From positions 1-64,000 of the forward strand of contig CAITOF010000026.1 in NCBI GenBank assembly GCA_903893945.1: a stretch of 64,000 bases of DNA, in the 5' to 3' direction. The notes under the pieces were generated by a model. That model did not search any database and had not been told where the DNA came from. It saw nothing but the letters and a program-made list of their open reading frames with translations. The position numbers were made by a program, and so were the translations under genes. How positions within the stretch are numbered: the stretch's first letter is position 1; each line of letters starts with the position of its first letter. Positions 42,865 to 53,486 of this stretch are shown here, in pieces. The DNA is from an uncultured Oxalobacteraceae bacterium (GTDB lineage: Bacteria > Pseudomonadota > Gammaproteobacteria > Burkholderiales > Burkholderiaceae_D).

Positions 42865-44118
42865 TTAGCGGTCAATTTCACCAAATACAATATCCTGGGT
42901 ACCAATAATCGTTACGGCATCAGCAATCATGTGCCCTTTCGCCATCTCGTTCAACCCTTGCAGATGCGCGTAGCCGGGTGCGCGGATTTTCAGACGGTAA
43001 GGCTTGTTTGCGCCGTCAGAAACGAGGTAAATCCCGAACTCACCTTTCGGATGTTCTATGGCCACATAAGCTTCACTGGCAGGCACATGAAAACCTTCTG
43101 TAAATAATTTGAAGTGATGAATCAGCTCTTCCATGTTCGACTTCATGCCGACCCGGGTCGGTGGCGTCACTTTATGGTTGTCCGAGATAACCGGACCGGG
43201 ATGATTCCTCAACCATTCCACGCACTGCCTGATTATCTTGTTGGACTGGCGCATTTCTTCCACGCGCACCAGATAACGGTCATAACTGTCTCCGTTAACG
43301 CCGACAGGTATGTCAAAATCGAGCAGGTCGTAAACTTCATACGGCTGCTTCTTGCGCAAATCCCATTCAACACCCGATCCGCGCAGCATGGCGCCGGTAA
43401 ATCCCATGGCTTTGGCACGCTCAGGCGTCACCACGCCTATCCCGACCAGACGCTGTTTCCAGATCCGGTTATCCGTCAGCAGTGTTTCATATTCATCGAC
43501 GTAGGTTGGAAAGCGCACCGTGAAATCTTCGATAAAATCGAGCAGCGACCCGCGACGATTTTCATTTAACGCCTGCATGGTCCTGGCGTTGCGCAAATAG
43601 GATGCTTCATATTGTGGCATGGTATCGGGCAGATCACGATACACACCGCCGGGGCGGTAGTAGGCTGCATGCATGCGCGCACCGGAAACAGCCTCGTAGC
43701 AATCCATCAAATCTTCGCGCTCGCGGAACGCATACAGAAATACCGCCATGGCGCCCACGTCCAGTGCATGCGCGCCCAGCCACATCAGGTGATTCAGCAG
43801 CCGGGTGATTTCATCGAACATGACACGAATATACTGCGCGCGCAGCGGCACTTCCAGACCCAGCATTTTTTCAATTGCCATGACGTAAGCATGTTCGTTG
43901 CTCATCATGGAAACGTAATCCAGCCGGTCCATGTACGGCACGGATTGCAGGTAGGTTTTCTGTTCGGCCAGCTTTTCTGTAGCACGGTGCAACAAGCCGA
44001 TATGCGGATCAGCACGCTGAATGACTTCGCCATCAAGCTCAAGCACCAGACGCAACACACCGTGCGCTGCCGGATGCTGCGGGCCAAAGTTGAGGGTGTA
44101 ATTTTTGATCTCAGCCAT
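42865..44118 (-). CDS. nuoD: NADH-quinone oxidoreductase subunit D
   Basis: [36 protein letters not shown]. Confidence 0.98.
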   Translation of the reverse strand: MAEIKNYTLNFGPQHPAAHGVLRLVLELDGEVIQRADPHIGLLHRATEKLAEQKTYLQSVPYMDRLDYVSMMSNEHAYVMAIEKMLGLEVPLRAQYIRVMFDEITRLLNHLMWLGAHALDVGAMAVFLYAFREREDLMDCYEAVSGARMHAAYYRPGGVYRDLPDTMPQYEASYLRNARTMQALNENRRGSLLDFIEDFTVRFPTYVDEYETLLTDNRIWKQRLVGIGVVTPERAKAMGFTGAMLRGSGVEWDLRKKQPYEVYDLLDFDIPVGVNGDSYDRYLVRVEEMRQSNKIIRQCVEWLRNHPGPVISDNHKVTPPTRVGMKSNMEELIHHFKLFTEGFHVPASEAYVAIEHPKGEFGIYLVSDGANKPYRLKIRAPGYAHLQGLNEMAKGHMIADAVTIIGTQDIVFGEIDR

Positions 44119-44147
44119 TCAATACCTCTGCCTTTGTGTCCGTGTCA

Positions 44148-44741
44148 TCATTTTGCGTAATTTTCTTCACGAATAATACGTGGCGTATTTTCGCGCGGGT
44201 CTATGGTCACCGGCTGATACACCACGCGCTTCTGCTCTGCATCATAGCGCATCTCAACATAACCGGAAACCGGGAAGTCTTTTCGGAACGGATGACCGAT
44301 AAAACCATAATCAGTCAGAATGCGACGCAGATCATTGTGGCCGTCAAACAGGATACCGAACAGATCAAATGCTTCACGCTCGTACCAGTTTGCCGACGAC
44401 CAGATATCAGAAACCGACGGCAACAGGGGCATGTCATCGTCCGGCGCAAATACCCGTACACGCAAACGCCAGTTGTGGGAAATCGACAGAAGATGGGTGA
44501 CGGCGGCAAAGCGCCTGCCCGGCCAGGTATCGTTACCGTAGGTCGAATAATCCACGCCGCACAGGTCTATAAGTTCTTCAAACCTTGTGTCGGGATTGTC
44601 ACGCAACGCGGTCATGACGCTGCGGTAGTCATCGTGCCCCACCACCAGTGTCAGCTCGCCCAGCGCCGACGTCAATTCAAACTCCCGGCTGCCAAGCACG
44701 GAACGGACCGCTGATTCGAGATTTTCTAATTTTGTCGTCAT
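44148..44741 (-). CDS. nuoC: NADH-quinone oxidoreductase subunit C
   Basis: [41 protein letters not shown]. Confidence 0.98.
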   Translation of the reverse strand: MTTKLENLESAVRSVLGSREFELTSALGELTLVVGHDDYRSVMTALRDNPDTRFEELIDLCGVDYSTYGNDTWPGRRFAAVTHLLSISHNWRLRVRVFAPDDDMPLLPSVSDIWSSANWYEREAFDLFGILFDGHNDLRRILTDYGFIGHPFRKDFPVSGYVEMRYDAEQKRVVYQPVTIDPRENTPRIIREENYAK

Positions 44742-44774
44742 TTTTATTTAACCGGATTATCTGAACACAGTGGA

Positions 44775-45251
44775 TTAGCGGGCAATCGTATTGGTCCGTT
44801 TTATTTTGTTCTGCAGCTGCATGATGCCATACAACAATGCCTCAGCCGTCGGCGGACAACCCGGCACGTAAATATCCACAGGCACTATCCTGTCACAGCC
44901 GCGCACCACGGAATACGAGTAATGGTAATATCCCCCTCCATTGGCACACGACCCCATGGAAATTACCCAGCGTGGTTCCGCCATCTGGTCATAGACCTTG
45001 CGCAGTGCCGGCGCCATTTTATTGCACAGGGTACCGGCCACTATCATCACATCAGATTGCCTTGGCGACGGGCGAAACACCACACCAAACCGGTCAAGGT
45101 CGTAACGCGATGCACCGGCCTGCATCATTTCAACCGCACAGCACGCCAGGCCAAATGTCATCGGCCACATGGAACCGGTACGCGTCCAGTTTATCAGCTT
45201 GTCCGCTGTGGTCGTCACAAAACCTTCGTTTAATATGCCTTCAATTGACAT
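44775..45251 (-). CDS. nuoB: NADH-quinone oxidoreductase subunit B
   Basis: [39 protein letters not shown]. Confidence 0.98.
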   Translation of the reverse strand: MSIEGILNEGFVTTTADKLINWTRTGSMWPMTFGLACCAVEMMQAGASRYDLDRFGVVFRPSPRQSDVMIVAGTLCNKMAPALRKVYDQMAEPRWVISMGSCANGGGYYHYSYSVVRGCDRIVPVDIYVPGCPPTAEALLYGIMQLQNKIKRTNTIAR

Positions 45252-45357
45252 GGAACTAACCCTTTAGGCTGATTTTTATTCTGATACTTTAACTTGATCT
45301 ATCGTACCACCGGTCCGACGCGTTTCATTGATGCAAATCAGTGATCCAATCCGGTAA

Positions 45358-45381
45358 TGCAACTGCAACTGCAACTGCAAC
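45358..45381. repeat. hexanucleotide tandem repeat (TGCAAC)x4
   Basis: TGCAACTGCAACTGCAACTGCAAC read directly between nuoB and nuoA. Confidence 0.97.
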
Positions 45382-45386
45382 ACCAC

Positions 45387-45746
45387 TCACTCCCAATCCA
45401 GCGCGCCCTTCTTCCAGATGTACCAAAAACCGACACCAAATTCAAGAACAAACCCGAGCATGACTAAAAATCCGGTCCAGCCCAGGTCGCGCTGCGCCAC
45501 GGCCCATGGAAAGAAAAACGCGGTTTCCAGATCGAACAGGATAAACAGGATGGCGACGAGATAATAACGCACGTCAAATTTCATGCGCGCATCTTCAAAC
45601 GCTTCGAAGCCACACTCATAGGGAGATAATTTTTGCGCATCCGGCTTGTGGGGGGCCGCCAGACGGCCAAGAACCTGGGGAACAACGCCAACCAGAATGC
45701 CGACGATGATGAATAATAAAACGGGGAAATAATTTTCGAGATTCAC
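45387..45746 (-). CDS. nuoA: NADH-quinone oxidoreductase subunit A
   Basis: [45 protein letters not shown]. Confidence 0.98.
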   Translation of the reverse strand: MNLENYFPVLLFIIVGILVGVVPQVLGRLAAPHKPDAQKLSPYECGFEAFEDARMKFDVRYYLVAILFILFDLETAFFFPWAVAQRDLGWTGFLVMLGFVLEFGVGFWYIWKKGALDWE

Positions 45747-45894
45747 GATTGGGCAATTAAAGCTAAAAAGGTTTAAAAGTTGTAGTTAAATTCCAGTCTG
45801 TGTCCACTTGAGTTCAACTACCCATTTTCACTGCTTGTCCCTGATTTCCAATTCCGATTTGTCAGTCTCTGATCTCCAGAAATCGGTTCTGGAA

Positions 45895-45979
45895 TGGTGC
45901 CGACGACGAGACTCGAACTCGTACAGCTTTCGCCACTACCCCCTCAAGATAGCGTGTCTACCAATTTCACCACGTCGGC
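45895..45979 (-). tRNA. tRNA-Leu (anticodon GAG)
   Basis: reverse complement GCCGACGTGGTGAAATTGGTAGACACGCTATCTTGAGGGGGTAGTGGCGAAAGCTGTACGAGTTCGAGTCTCGTCGTCGGCACCA; acceptor stem GCCGACG/CGTCGGC, encoded CCA, class II variable arm. Confidence 0.95.
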
Positions 45980-46139
45980 CCTTATTTCTGCTGCGTTTTG
46001 TGACTTTTGCCGCAGATTTACTACTGACTTTTTCGTACTGATTTACTAAGTCCGACATTCTACTTGATCGATAGTAATTGTTCAACGCACAATTACCAAA
46101 AAACAAGAAACAAATCCGAACCGGATAACCGTTGCAGCG

Positions 46140-46586
46140 TTATTTGGGTATCTGGTCGGCATGCCCTGTGCCATTGGCCGGTTTGGCAGGTGCCGCTGCT
46201 GGCGCCTGTGCAGGTACTGCTTTTGCAGCGGCCGGTTGTGCCGTACCGGTTGCCGGTGCAGCTGGTGTGCCCGCCGCCGGTGCGCCACCCACTTCTGCCG
46301 CTTTAGGCGGTGCCAGATTGTCCATCACACCGTCTGAGGGTGCAGTATGCCTGTTACCAAGGTAGGCCAAAGCCAGCGTCGCGCAAAAAAATACGGTGGC
46401 TGCCACACCGGTTGCTTTCGACAGAAAGCTTGATGAGCCCGTTGCGCCAAACAGGCTTCCGGAAGCGCCTGAACCAAATGCGGCACCCATATCCGCACCT
46501 TTTCCGTGCTGCACCAGTACTAAACCGATAATAATCAGTGCAGCCATTACCTGAACAGCAACTACTAATGAGAAAAATGTATTCAT
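46140..46586 (-). CDS. secG: preprotein translocase subunit SecG (with long Ala/Pro-rich tail)
   Basis: VLVQHGKGADMGAAFGSGASGSLFGATGSSSFLSKATGVAATVFF. Confidence 0.96.
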   Translation of the reverse strand: MNTFFSLVVAVQVMAALIIIGLVLVQHGKGADMGAAFGSGASGSLFGATGSSSFLSKATGVAATVFFCATLALAYLGNRHTAPSDGVMDNLAPPKAAEVGGAPAAGTPAAPATGTAQPAAAKAVPAQAPAAAPAKPANGTGHADQIPK

Positions 46587-46745
46587 TTATAAACCTAAAA
46601 TTAACAATTGCACATGATTAATTGTGCACCCGTACTTCAAAAATAACGCCGACTGGTTCAGTTGTACCTGCACCATCTTAACTGAATAAATTCCGGATTA
46701 AATCAACCTCATGAATTCAACCCGACAAATATATTAATTAATAAC

Positions 46746-47537
46746 TTAATTACTTTGCGCTGCTGCAATAATACCTAAAAAATCGACCGCTTTTAGCGAC
46801 GCCCCGCCTATAAGGCCACCGTCAATGTCATCCATCGCCAGTAACGCAGCGGCATTGTCCGGCTTCATGCTTCCTCCATACAGTATCGGCACCCGTTGCG
46901 CCGCGTCCGCATCCACCGATGCAATCTGACGGCGAAGATACGCATGAACCTGCTGCGCCATTTCAGGCGTTGCTGTCAGGCCTGTACCTATGGCCCAGAC
47001 AGGCTCATAGGCAACCACCACCTGGGCAAGCTGCTCTTTGCCTAGCTGGGTCAGCACCGCGAGCAATTGTCTTGCCACGACGTCGTCAGTCTGCCCGGCT
47101 TGCCGTTGTTCTGACGATTCACCTACACAGACTATAGGAACTATACCTGCTTCTAACAAGCGTAATGTTTTCTGCGCTACCAGTTGATCTGATTCGCCCT
47201 GATAAGTGCGGCGTTCCGAATGGCCAACAATAGTATAAAAACAAGAAAAATCGCACAGCATGGACGCAGAAATATCCCCTGTATAGGCACCGCCCTGCTG
47301 CGCGGACACGTCCTGCGCACCCCAGCGAATCGATGTATGCTGTAACGCAGTTTGCGCTTGCGCCAGATAAACCGCTGGCACACAGACGGCAATATCAGCC
47401 TCCGCGCGACCCGACTCGCGCACGGACCGCCCTGACTGCTGCAAGCCATTCTGCAGTTCGGCTAATAATGACGCATTTGTTGCCAAATTGCCATTCATTT
47501 TCCAATTGCCCGCAATTAATGGACGCCGTCGCTTCAT
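46746..47537 (-). CDS. tpiA: triosephosphate isomerase
   Basis: [35 protein letters not shown]. Confidence 0.98.
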   Translation of the reverse strand: MKRRRPLIAGNWKMNGNLATNASLLAELQNGLQQSGRSVRESGRAEADIAVCVPAVYLAQAQTALQHTSIRWGAQDVSAQQGGAYTGDISASMLCDFSCFYTIVGHSERRTYQGESDQLVAQKTLRLLEAGIVPIVCVGESSEQRQAGQTDDVVARQLLAVLTQLGKEQLAQVVVAYEPVWAIGTGLTATPEMAQQVHAYLRRQIASVDADAAQRVPILYGGSMKPDNAAALLAMDDIDGGLIGGASLKAVDFLGIIAAAQSN

Positions 47538-47694
47538 TCAGAATTTCCTGATTTCAAATAACTCGCCATTTTAGCGTGTTGAGGCAACCATGGTCAATTA
47601 GCGCGAGCGTCTTGTTACCGTTTCATCAGGCAGCATGCGCCTCAGCACAGCGGATTCAACCAGAACCGGGTTGAAAACCGACCGATTTAATGAA

Positions 47695-48675
47695 TTATTT
47701 AACAACCAAAACAATTTTTCCAATATGCTCGCTGCTTTCCATCAGGGCATGAGCCTGTGCCGCCTGTTCAAATGGGAAGGTCTTATAAATGACCGGTTTG
47801 ATTTTTCCCGATTCCAGCAACGGCCATACTTTCTGACGGAGTTGCTGTGCGATGGCATGTTTAAAATCGACCGATCGCGGGCGCAGTGTGGAGCCGGTAA
47901 CCGTGAGACGGCGGCGCATGACAGCACTCATGTCGATCTGCGCCCTGGCACCACCCAGCAATGCAATCACAACGATACGGCCATCATCGGCCAGACAGCT
48001 CAACTCGCGATTAACATAGTCACCAGCCACCATATCCAGCACCACATCCACGCCACGCCCCTGGGTGACTTCGTTGACCACCTGGACAAAATCTTCCGAT
48101 TTGTAATTGATACCTCGAACAGCGCCGAGATCTTCACAGGCACGACATTTATCATCACTGCCCGCGGTGGCCAGCACGACATGCCCCAACGCTTTCGCCA
48201 GTTGAATCGCCGTCACGCCTATTCCCGAAGTTCCGCCCTGCACCAGCAGTGTTTCCGATCCCTGCAATCCGGCGCGGTCAAACACATTGCTCCACACAGT
48301 AAAAAAGGTTTCCGGCAAGGCTGCCGCTTCAATGGCGCTGAAATTCGCTGGCAAGGGCAAACATTGCTTGAGCGGTGCGGCACAGAATTCCGCGTAACCA
48401 CCGCCGGCCACCAGTGCACAGACGTTGTCACCTTTTGCAAAACCACTGCCTGTCAGATCACCGTCGACAATTTCCCCGGCCACTTCCAACCCCGGCAAAT
48501 CGGATGCATCAGCCGGTGGCGGATAGATACCCTTGCGCTGGAATACGTCAGGGCGATTAATGCCCGCTGCGTGGACTTTGATCAGCACTTCGCCCGGTCG
48601 CAACACCGGCAAGGGCCGCTCACACAAACGCAATACCTCCGGTCCACCCGGCTGCGAGATTTCAATTGCTTTCAT
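47695..48675 (-). CDS. NAD(P)H-quinone oxidoreductase, zinc-free MDR family (PIG3-like)
   Basis: GINRPDVFQRKG; LVQGGTSGIGVTAIQLAKALGHVVLATAGSDDKCRACEDLGA. Confidence 0.92.
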   Translation of the reverse strand: MKAIEISQPGGPEVLRLCERPLPVLRPGEVLIKVHAAGINRPDVFQRKGIYPPPADASDLPGLEVAGEIVDGDLTGSGFAKGDNVCALVAGGGYAEFCAAPLKQCLPLPANFSAIEAAALPETFFTVWSNVFDRAGLQGSETLLVQGGTSGIGVTAIQLAKALGHVVLATAGSDDKCRACEDLGAVRGINYKSEDFVQVVNEVTQGRGVDVVLDMVAGDYVNRELSCLADDGRIVVIALLGGARAQIDMSAVMRRRLTVTGSTLRPRSVDFKHAIAQQLRQKVWPLLESGKIKPVIYKTFPFEQAAQAHALMESSEHIGKIVLVVK

Positions 48676-48717
48676 GAATTCATCCTTTGTCATCAATAGG
48701 GGACTTGCGCAAGTCCC

Positions 48718-48754
48718 AAAAAAAAACGCCCATGTTGTTACCCATGAGCGTTTT
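48718..48754 (-). terminator. Rho-independent terminator of pnp
   Basis: on minus strand AAAACGCTCATGGGTAACAACATGGGCGTTTTTTTTT: GC stem then T run. Confidence 0.75.
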
Positions 48755-48771
48755 CATGCGAACCTCAACAG

Positions 48772-50919
48772 TTAATGAGGCGCATTACCTTCGGTGCCTG
48801 ATTCAGCAGGAGCACCTTCCGCAGCGGCTGCTTTCATCGACAATTTAAGGCGGCCACGATCATCGGTTTCCAGTACTTTAACACGAACTGCCTGACCTTC
48901 TTTCAGATAGTCGGCGACCGCATTCACCCGCTCATTGGCGATCTGGCTGATATGCAGCAGTCCGTCTTTGCCCGGCAATACCTGGACGATGGCACCGAAA
49001 TCCAGCAACTTCAGCACCGTGCCTTCGTAGATCTTGCCGACTTCAACTTCGGCAGTGATTTCCTGAATACGACGGCACGCTTCCTGGCCCGCTGCTGCAT
49101 CCACAGAGGCAATCGTTACAACGCCTTCATCGCTGATATCAATCTGCGTACCGGTTTCTTCGGTCAGTGCACGGATAACAGCGCCGCCTTTACCGATCAC
49201 ATCGCGAATTTTTTCAGGATTGATCTTGATGGTGATCAGGCGCGGGGCAAAATCGGACAGCTCAACCCGGCCGTGTGGAACGGCGGTCTGCATTTTTTCC
49301 AGAATATGCATACGTCCTTCTTTAGCCTGCGCCAGGGCGACGTGCATGATTTCTTTGGTAATACCCTGAATCTTGATATCCATCTGCAGAGCGGTAATAC
49401 CGTTTCGGGTACCGGCCACTTTGAAATCCATATCGCCCAGATGATCTTCATCACCCAGAATGTCGGTCAGGACGGCAAACTTGTTGCCGTCCTTGATCAG
49501 GCCCATCGCGATACCGGCCACATGGGCTTTAACCGGGACACCGGCGTCCATCAATGCCAGACAACCACCGCACACCGACGCCATGGACGATGAACCGTTT
49601 GACTCGGTAATCTCCGACACCAGGCGAACCGAATAACTGAAATCAGCGACATCCGGCAACACCGCTTCCAGCGCGCGTTTGGCCAGACGTCCGTGGCCAA
49701 TTTCACGACGTTTCGGTGTACCGACCCGTCCGGTTTCGCCAGTCGCAAAGGGAGGCATATTGTAGTGAAGCATGAAACGGTCGGAATATTCACCCATCAG
49801 CGCATCAATTTTCTGTTCATCGCGTGACGTACCCAACGTGGCAATGACCAGCGCCTGAGTTTCACCGCGTGTGAACAATGCGGTTCCATGTGTACGGGGC
49901 AATACGCTGGTGCGAATCGAGATGGGACGCACGGTACGCGTATCACGACCGTCGATGCGAGGCTCCCCGTCCAGAATCTGTGAACGGACGATTTTCGCTT
50001 CCAGATTGAATAGGATGTTACCCAGTTCGACGGAATCCACGTCCTGGCCTGCCAGCGCAGTTTCAACCGTTGCGGTTGCCGCTTTCAGTTTTTCGGTACG
50101 GGCCTGCTTTTCCTTGATCTGGTACGCCTCACGGAACAGCGGTTCCGCAATGGCGCCGACACTGGAAATCAGCGCTTCATTCTTAGGCGCCGGGGCCCAT
50201 TCAACCAGCGGTTTGCCGCCCTGTTCAACCAGGTCATGAATCGCATCAATCACGACACGCATCTGGGTATGGCCGAACACCACGCCACCCAGCATCACGT
50301 CTTCCGACAGTTCTTTGGCACCGGATTCGACCATCAGCACGGCGGCTTCCGTACCGGCAACCACCAGGTCCATCTGCGAATTTTTGAGCTCAGTGGCGCT
50401 TGGATTCAACACGTACTCGCCATTGACATAACCCACACGGGCTGCGCCCAACGGACCATCAAACGGGATGCCGGAGACACACAGGGCTGCCGAAGCACCG
50501 ATCATGGAAGCAATGTCAGGGTCGATTTCCGGATTGACGGACAGGACATGAATCACCACCTGCACTTCATTCATGTAACCATCTGGAAACAGCGGGCGAA
50601 TCGGGCGATCGATCAGACGGGAGGTCAGCGTTTCTTTTTCGGACGGGCGGCCTTCACGTTTAAAGAAACCACCGGGGATACGACCGGCGGCATAGGATTT
50701 TTCCAGATAGTCCACCGTCAATGGGAAAAAATCCTGCCCCGGTTTGACATCTTTTTTGGCGACCACGGTCGCCAGCACAACTGTATCTTCCATCGATACG
50801 ACCACAGCACCTGTTGCCTGACGGGCTATTTCGCCTGTTTCTAACGTGACTTTATGTTTGCCGTATTGAAAAGTTTTAGTAATTTTATTAAACACAATGT
50901 GTCCTTTCTGATTGGTCAT
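48772..50919 (-). CDS. pnp: polyribonucleotide nucleotidyltransferase
   Basis: RNase PH repeats, KH ([25 protein letters not shown]) and S1 domains. Confidence 0.98.
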   Translation of the reverse strand: MTNQKGHIVFNKITKTFQYGKHKVTLETGEIARQATGAVVVSMEDTVVLATVVAKKDVKPGQDFFPLTVDYLEKSYAAGRIPGGFFKREGRPSEKETLTSRLIDRPIRPLFPDGYMNEVQVVIHVLSVNPEIDPDIASMIGASAALCVSGIPFDGPLGAARVGYVNGEYVLNPSATELKNSQMDLVVAGTEAAVLMVESGAKELSEDVMLGGVVFGHTQMRVVIDAIHDLVEQGGKPLVEWAPAPKNEALISSVGAIAEPLFREAYQIKEKQARTEKLKAATATVETALAGQDVDSVELGNILFNLEAKIVRSQILDGEPRIDGRDTRTVRPISIRTSVLPRTHGTALFTRGETQALVIATLGTSRDEQKIDALMGEYSDRFMLHYNMPPFATGETGRVGTPKRREIGHGRLAKRALEAVLPDVADFSYSVRLVSEITESNGSSSMASVCGGCLALMDAGVPVKAHVAGIAMGLIKDGNKFAVLTDILGDEDHLGDMDFKVAGTRNGITALQMDIKIQGITKEIMHVALAQAKEGRMHILEKMQTAVPHGRVELSDFAPRLITIKINPEKIRDVIGKGGAVIRALTEETGTQIDISDEGVVTIASVDAAAGQEACRRIQEITAEVEVGKIYEGTVLKLLDFGAIVQVLPGKDGLLHISQIANERVNAVADYLKEGQAVRVKVLETDDRGRLKLSMKAAAAEGAPAESGTEGNAPH

Positions 50920-50998
50920 GAGTGACCTTGCCGACAGAATTCCAGGTGCTGTCGTTCACCTCACAACGATTACTGCAAAAAACGGTAATTCTTAATGC

Positions 50999-51036
50999 AA
51001 AAAGCCCGCATCAGAACACTGATACAGGCATTTTTT
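50999..51036 (-). terminator. Rho-independent terminator between rpsO and pnp (possibly bidirectional)
   Basis: AAAAAGCCCGCATCAG-AACA-CTGATACAGGCATTTTTT imperfect stem with flanking A and T runs. Confidence 0.6.
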
Positions 51037-51066
51037 GTGCTAACGATCTGACAAGCTGAGCTTGAA

Positions 51067-51336
51067 TTACTTACGCAGACCAAGTTTAACAATCAGGTCG
51101 CGGTAACGGACTGAATCTTTACCCTTCAGGTAAGACAACAGGCTTTTACGACGATTGACCATCATGATCAGACCACGACGTGAATGGTGATCTTTTGAAT
51201 GTTCCTTGAAATGGGTATTCAGGTCGTTGATACGTGCTGTCAACAATGCAACCTGAACTTCCGGCGAACCGGTGTCATTTGCACCACGTGCATTTTCAGC
51301 AACAATAGCTGCTTTGGCTTGTTTTTCAATTGTCAT
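51067..51336 (-). CDS. rpsO: 30S ribosomal protein S15
   Basis: [51 protein letters not shown]. Confidence 0.98.
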   Translation of the reverse strand: MTIEKQAKAAIVAENARGANDTGSPEVQVALLTARINDLNTHFKEHSKDHHSRRGLIMMVNRRKSLLSYLKGKDSVRYRDLIVKLGLRK

Positions 51337-51509
51337 AATACTTCCTCAACATGCGATAAATGGAGTCAGTCAGGGCAATTTCCCTCTGTGACAACCCCAG
51401 AAATCGTGATTAATCAATAAAATAACCGACAGAAATATCGGTTAGGTGCGGCATTATATAGGAAAAACAGTTGCCAGACAAATTCTTATCCACTTTTTAA
51501 AACCACCGG

Positions 51510-51550
51510 GGCGGCGCGGATCATTTCCGCGCCGCCGCCGCCCCCCCCCC
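51510..51550 (-). terminator. GC-rich hairpin with adjacent homopolymer C10 tract directly downstream of leuA
   Basis: GGCGGCGCGGA-TCATT-TCCGCGCCGCC (11-bp perfect stem) followed by GCCG then CCCCCCCCCC. Confidence 0.55.
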
Positions 51551-51554
51551 GGAA

Positions 51555-53093
51555 TCACAGCTGCGGATTGACCTTTTCAATCTTGGAATGCAGTTTATTC
51601 AATGCGGCGATATAGGCTTTGGCCGACGCAACGATAATATCGGGATCGGCGCCGACCCCGTTTACGATACGGCCCGCTTTGGACAAACGGATCGTGACTT
51701 CGCCCTGCGACTGGGTTCCTTCGGTAATGGCATTCACTGAAAACAGCAGGAACTCCGCACCGCTTTGCGTGACCGACTCGACGGCCGCGAGCGTCGCATC
51801 AACCGGTCCGTTACCCAGTCCTTCGCTGACGGTTTCTTTGCCGTCGATGGAGAAAATCACTTTGGCGCGCGATTTTGCGCCAGATTCCGAACTCTGGCTG
51901 AGCGAAACAAAGTTGTAATATTCCTTGGTATGTGAATGCTGCTCGTCAGACACCAGCGCCATGATGTCTTCATCATAAATTTCAGATTTCCGGTCCGCCA
52001 GTTCCTTGAAGCGCGCAAACGCGGCGTTGACTTCGGCTTCCGATTCGAGCTCAATACCCAGTTCATCCAAACGCTGTTTAAACGCATTGCGCCCGGACAA
52101 TTTACCCAGCACGATCTTGTTGGCGGCCCAGCCCACGTCTTCTGCGCGCATGATTTCATAGGTATCACGCGCTTTCAGTATGCCGTCCTGATGTATTCCC
52201 GACGCATGTGCAAATGCATTCGCGCCGACCACCGCCTTATTCGGCTGAACGTTAAAGCCGGTAATCTGCGCCACCAATTTCGAGGTTGGCACAATCTGGG
52301 TTGTATCGATACCCAGCTGAAAATCGAAATAATCTTTACGGGTGCGAATTGCCATGACGATTTCTTCCAGAGCCGTGTTCCCTGCCCGCTCACCCAACCC
52401 GTTGATGGTGCACTCCACCTGGCGCGCCCCGCCTATGATCACACCGGATAATGAATTGGCCACCGCCATACCCAGGTCGTTATGGCAATGCACCGACCAG
52501 ATCGCCTTGTCGGAATTGGGAATGCGTTCACGCAGGTTCCTGATCATGGTGCCGTACAGCGTTGGTACCGCATAGCCCACCGTATCTGCAAAGTTAATGG
52601 TAGTGGCGCCTTCGTTGATGACTGTTTCAATCACACGGCACAAAAAATCCATTTCGGAACGGCTGCCGTCTTCGGGACTGAATTCAACATCATCGGTAAA
52701 TTTCCGTGCATAGCGCACGGCCATTTTTGCCTGTTCGACCACCTGATCCGGACTCATGCGCAGTTTTTTCTCCATATGCAAAGGCGAGGTCGCAATGAAG
52801 GTATGTATCCGCTTGCGCTGCGCATGTTCCAGTGCTTCGGCGGCCCGGGCGATGTCTCGGTCGTTGGCACGCGACAGGGAGCAGACGATGGAATCCCTGA
52901 TGACGCTGGAAATCGACCGGATGGATTCAAAATCCCCTTGTGACGCGGCGGCAAATCCGGCTTCAATCACATCAACACGCAAGCGTTCCAGCTGCTTGGC
53001 AATACGAATTTTTTCGTCTCGGGTCATCGATGCGCCAGGTGACTGTTCGCCATCACGCAAGGTCGTGTCAAATATGATGAGTTTTTCTGCCAT
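51555..53093 (-). CDS. leuA: 2-isopropylmalate synthase
   Basis: [47 protein letters not shown]. Confidence 0.98.
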   Translation of the reverse strand: MAEKLIIFDTTLRDGEQSPGASMTRDEKIRIAKQLERLRVDVIEAGFAAASQGDFESIRSISSVIRDSIVCSLSRANDRDIARAAEALEHAQRKRIHTFIATSPLHMEKKLRMSPDQVVEQAKMAVRYARKFTDDVEFSPEDGSRSEMDFLCRVIETVINEGATTINFADTVGYAVPTLYGTMIRNLRERIPNSDKAIWSVHCHNDLGMAVANSLSGVIIGGARQVECTINGLGERAGNTALEEIVMAIRTRKDYFDFQLGIDTTQIVPTSKLVAQITGFNVQPNKAVVGANAFAHASGIHQDGILKARDTYEIMRAEDVGWAANKIVLGKLSGRNAFKQRLDELGIELESEAEVNAAFARFKELADRKSEIYDEDIMALVSDEQHSHTKEYYNFVSLSQSSESGAKSRAKVIFSIDGKETVSEGLGNGPVDATLAAVESVTQSGAEFLLFSVNAITEGTQSQGEVTIRLSKAGRIVNGVGADPDIIVASAKAYIAALNKLHSKIEKVNPQL

Positions 53094-53221
53094 GGTGTAC
53101 TCCATTTAATGAAATTAGTGGGGATAAGAAATTTAAAAACAGACATAAAATTTGCATGTTCTTCTCACCTCTTGCCGGTTTGACATGAGGGGGACAAACT
53201 CAAATTGTGGGGGTATGTGAT

Positions 53222-53320
53222 TTAGCGCGTTGGCCGCACTAGATCCAGAAACAGGTTCAGAACCAGCAGGGACACTGCCAGTTTGAGGGGTGAATTAATG
53301 CGGATGAATGGGGTAGACAT
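53222..53320 (-). CDS. candidate 32-aa Leu-rich small ORF upstream of leuA
   Basis: manual translation MSTPFIRINSPLKLAVSLLVLNLFLDLVRPTR*; 8 Leu in residues 12-27; no obvious Shine-Dalgarno. Confidence 0.35.
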   Translation of the reverse strand: MSTPFIRINSPLKLAVSLLVLNLFLDLVRPTR

Positions 53321-53486
53321 GGAGACAGACTATAAGTGCAAATAACATGAAACGCAACACCTTCCATGCACTTTTCCTGAATTTTTTGAAAAACCATTCC
53401 GGTTGGGCGGCTTTATCGCTCTGCCGGTCATCCCGAAGGACTTCATTGCCCTGGATCAGCGGCTTGAATTGCCTGTCGCTGCAGGC

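Noticed and set aside
45895-45979. tRNA-Leu as a genomic-island attachment site
   Set aside because: Flanks are the conserved secG and nuoA; no integrase or direct repeat of the tRNA 3' end found.
47635-48699. 354-aa plus-strand ORF
   Set aside because: Fully antisense to the quinone oxidoreductase, which has clear MDR-family motifs; no motif in the antisense product.
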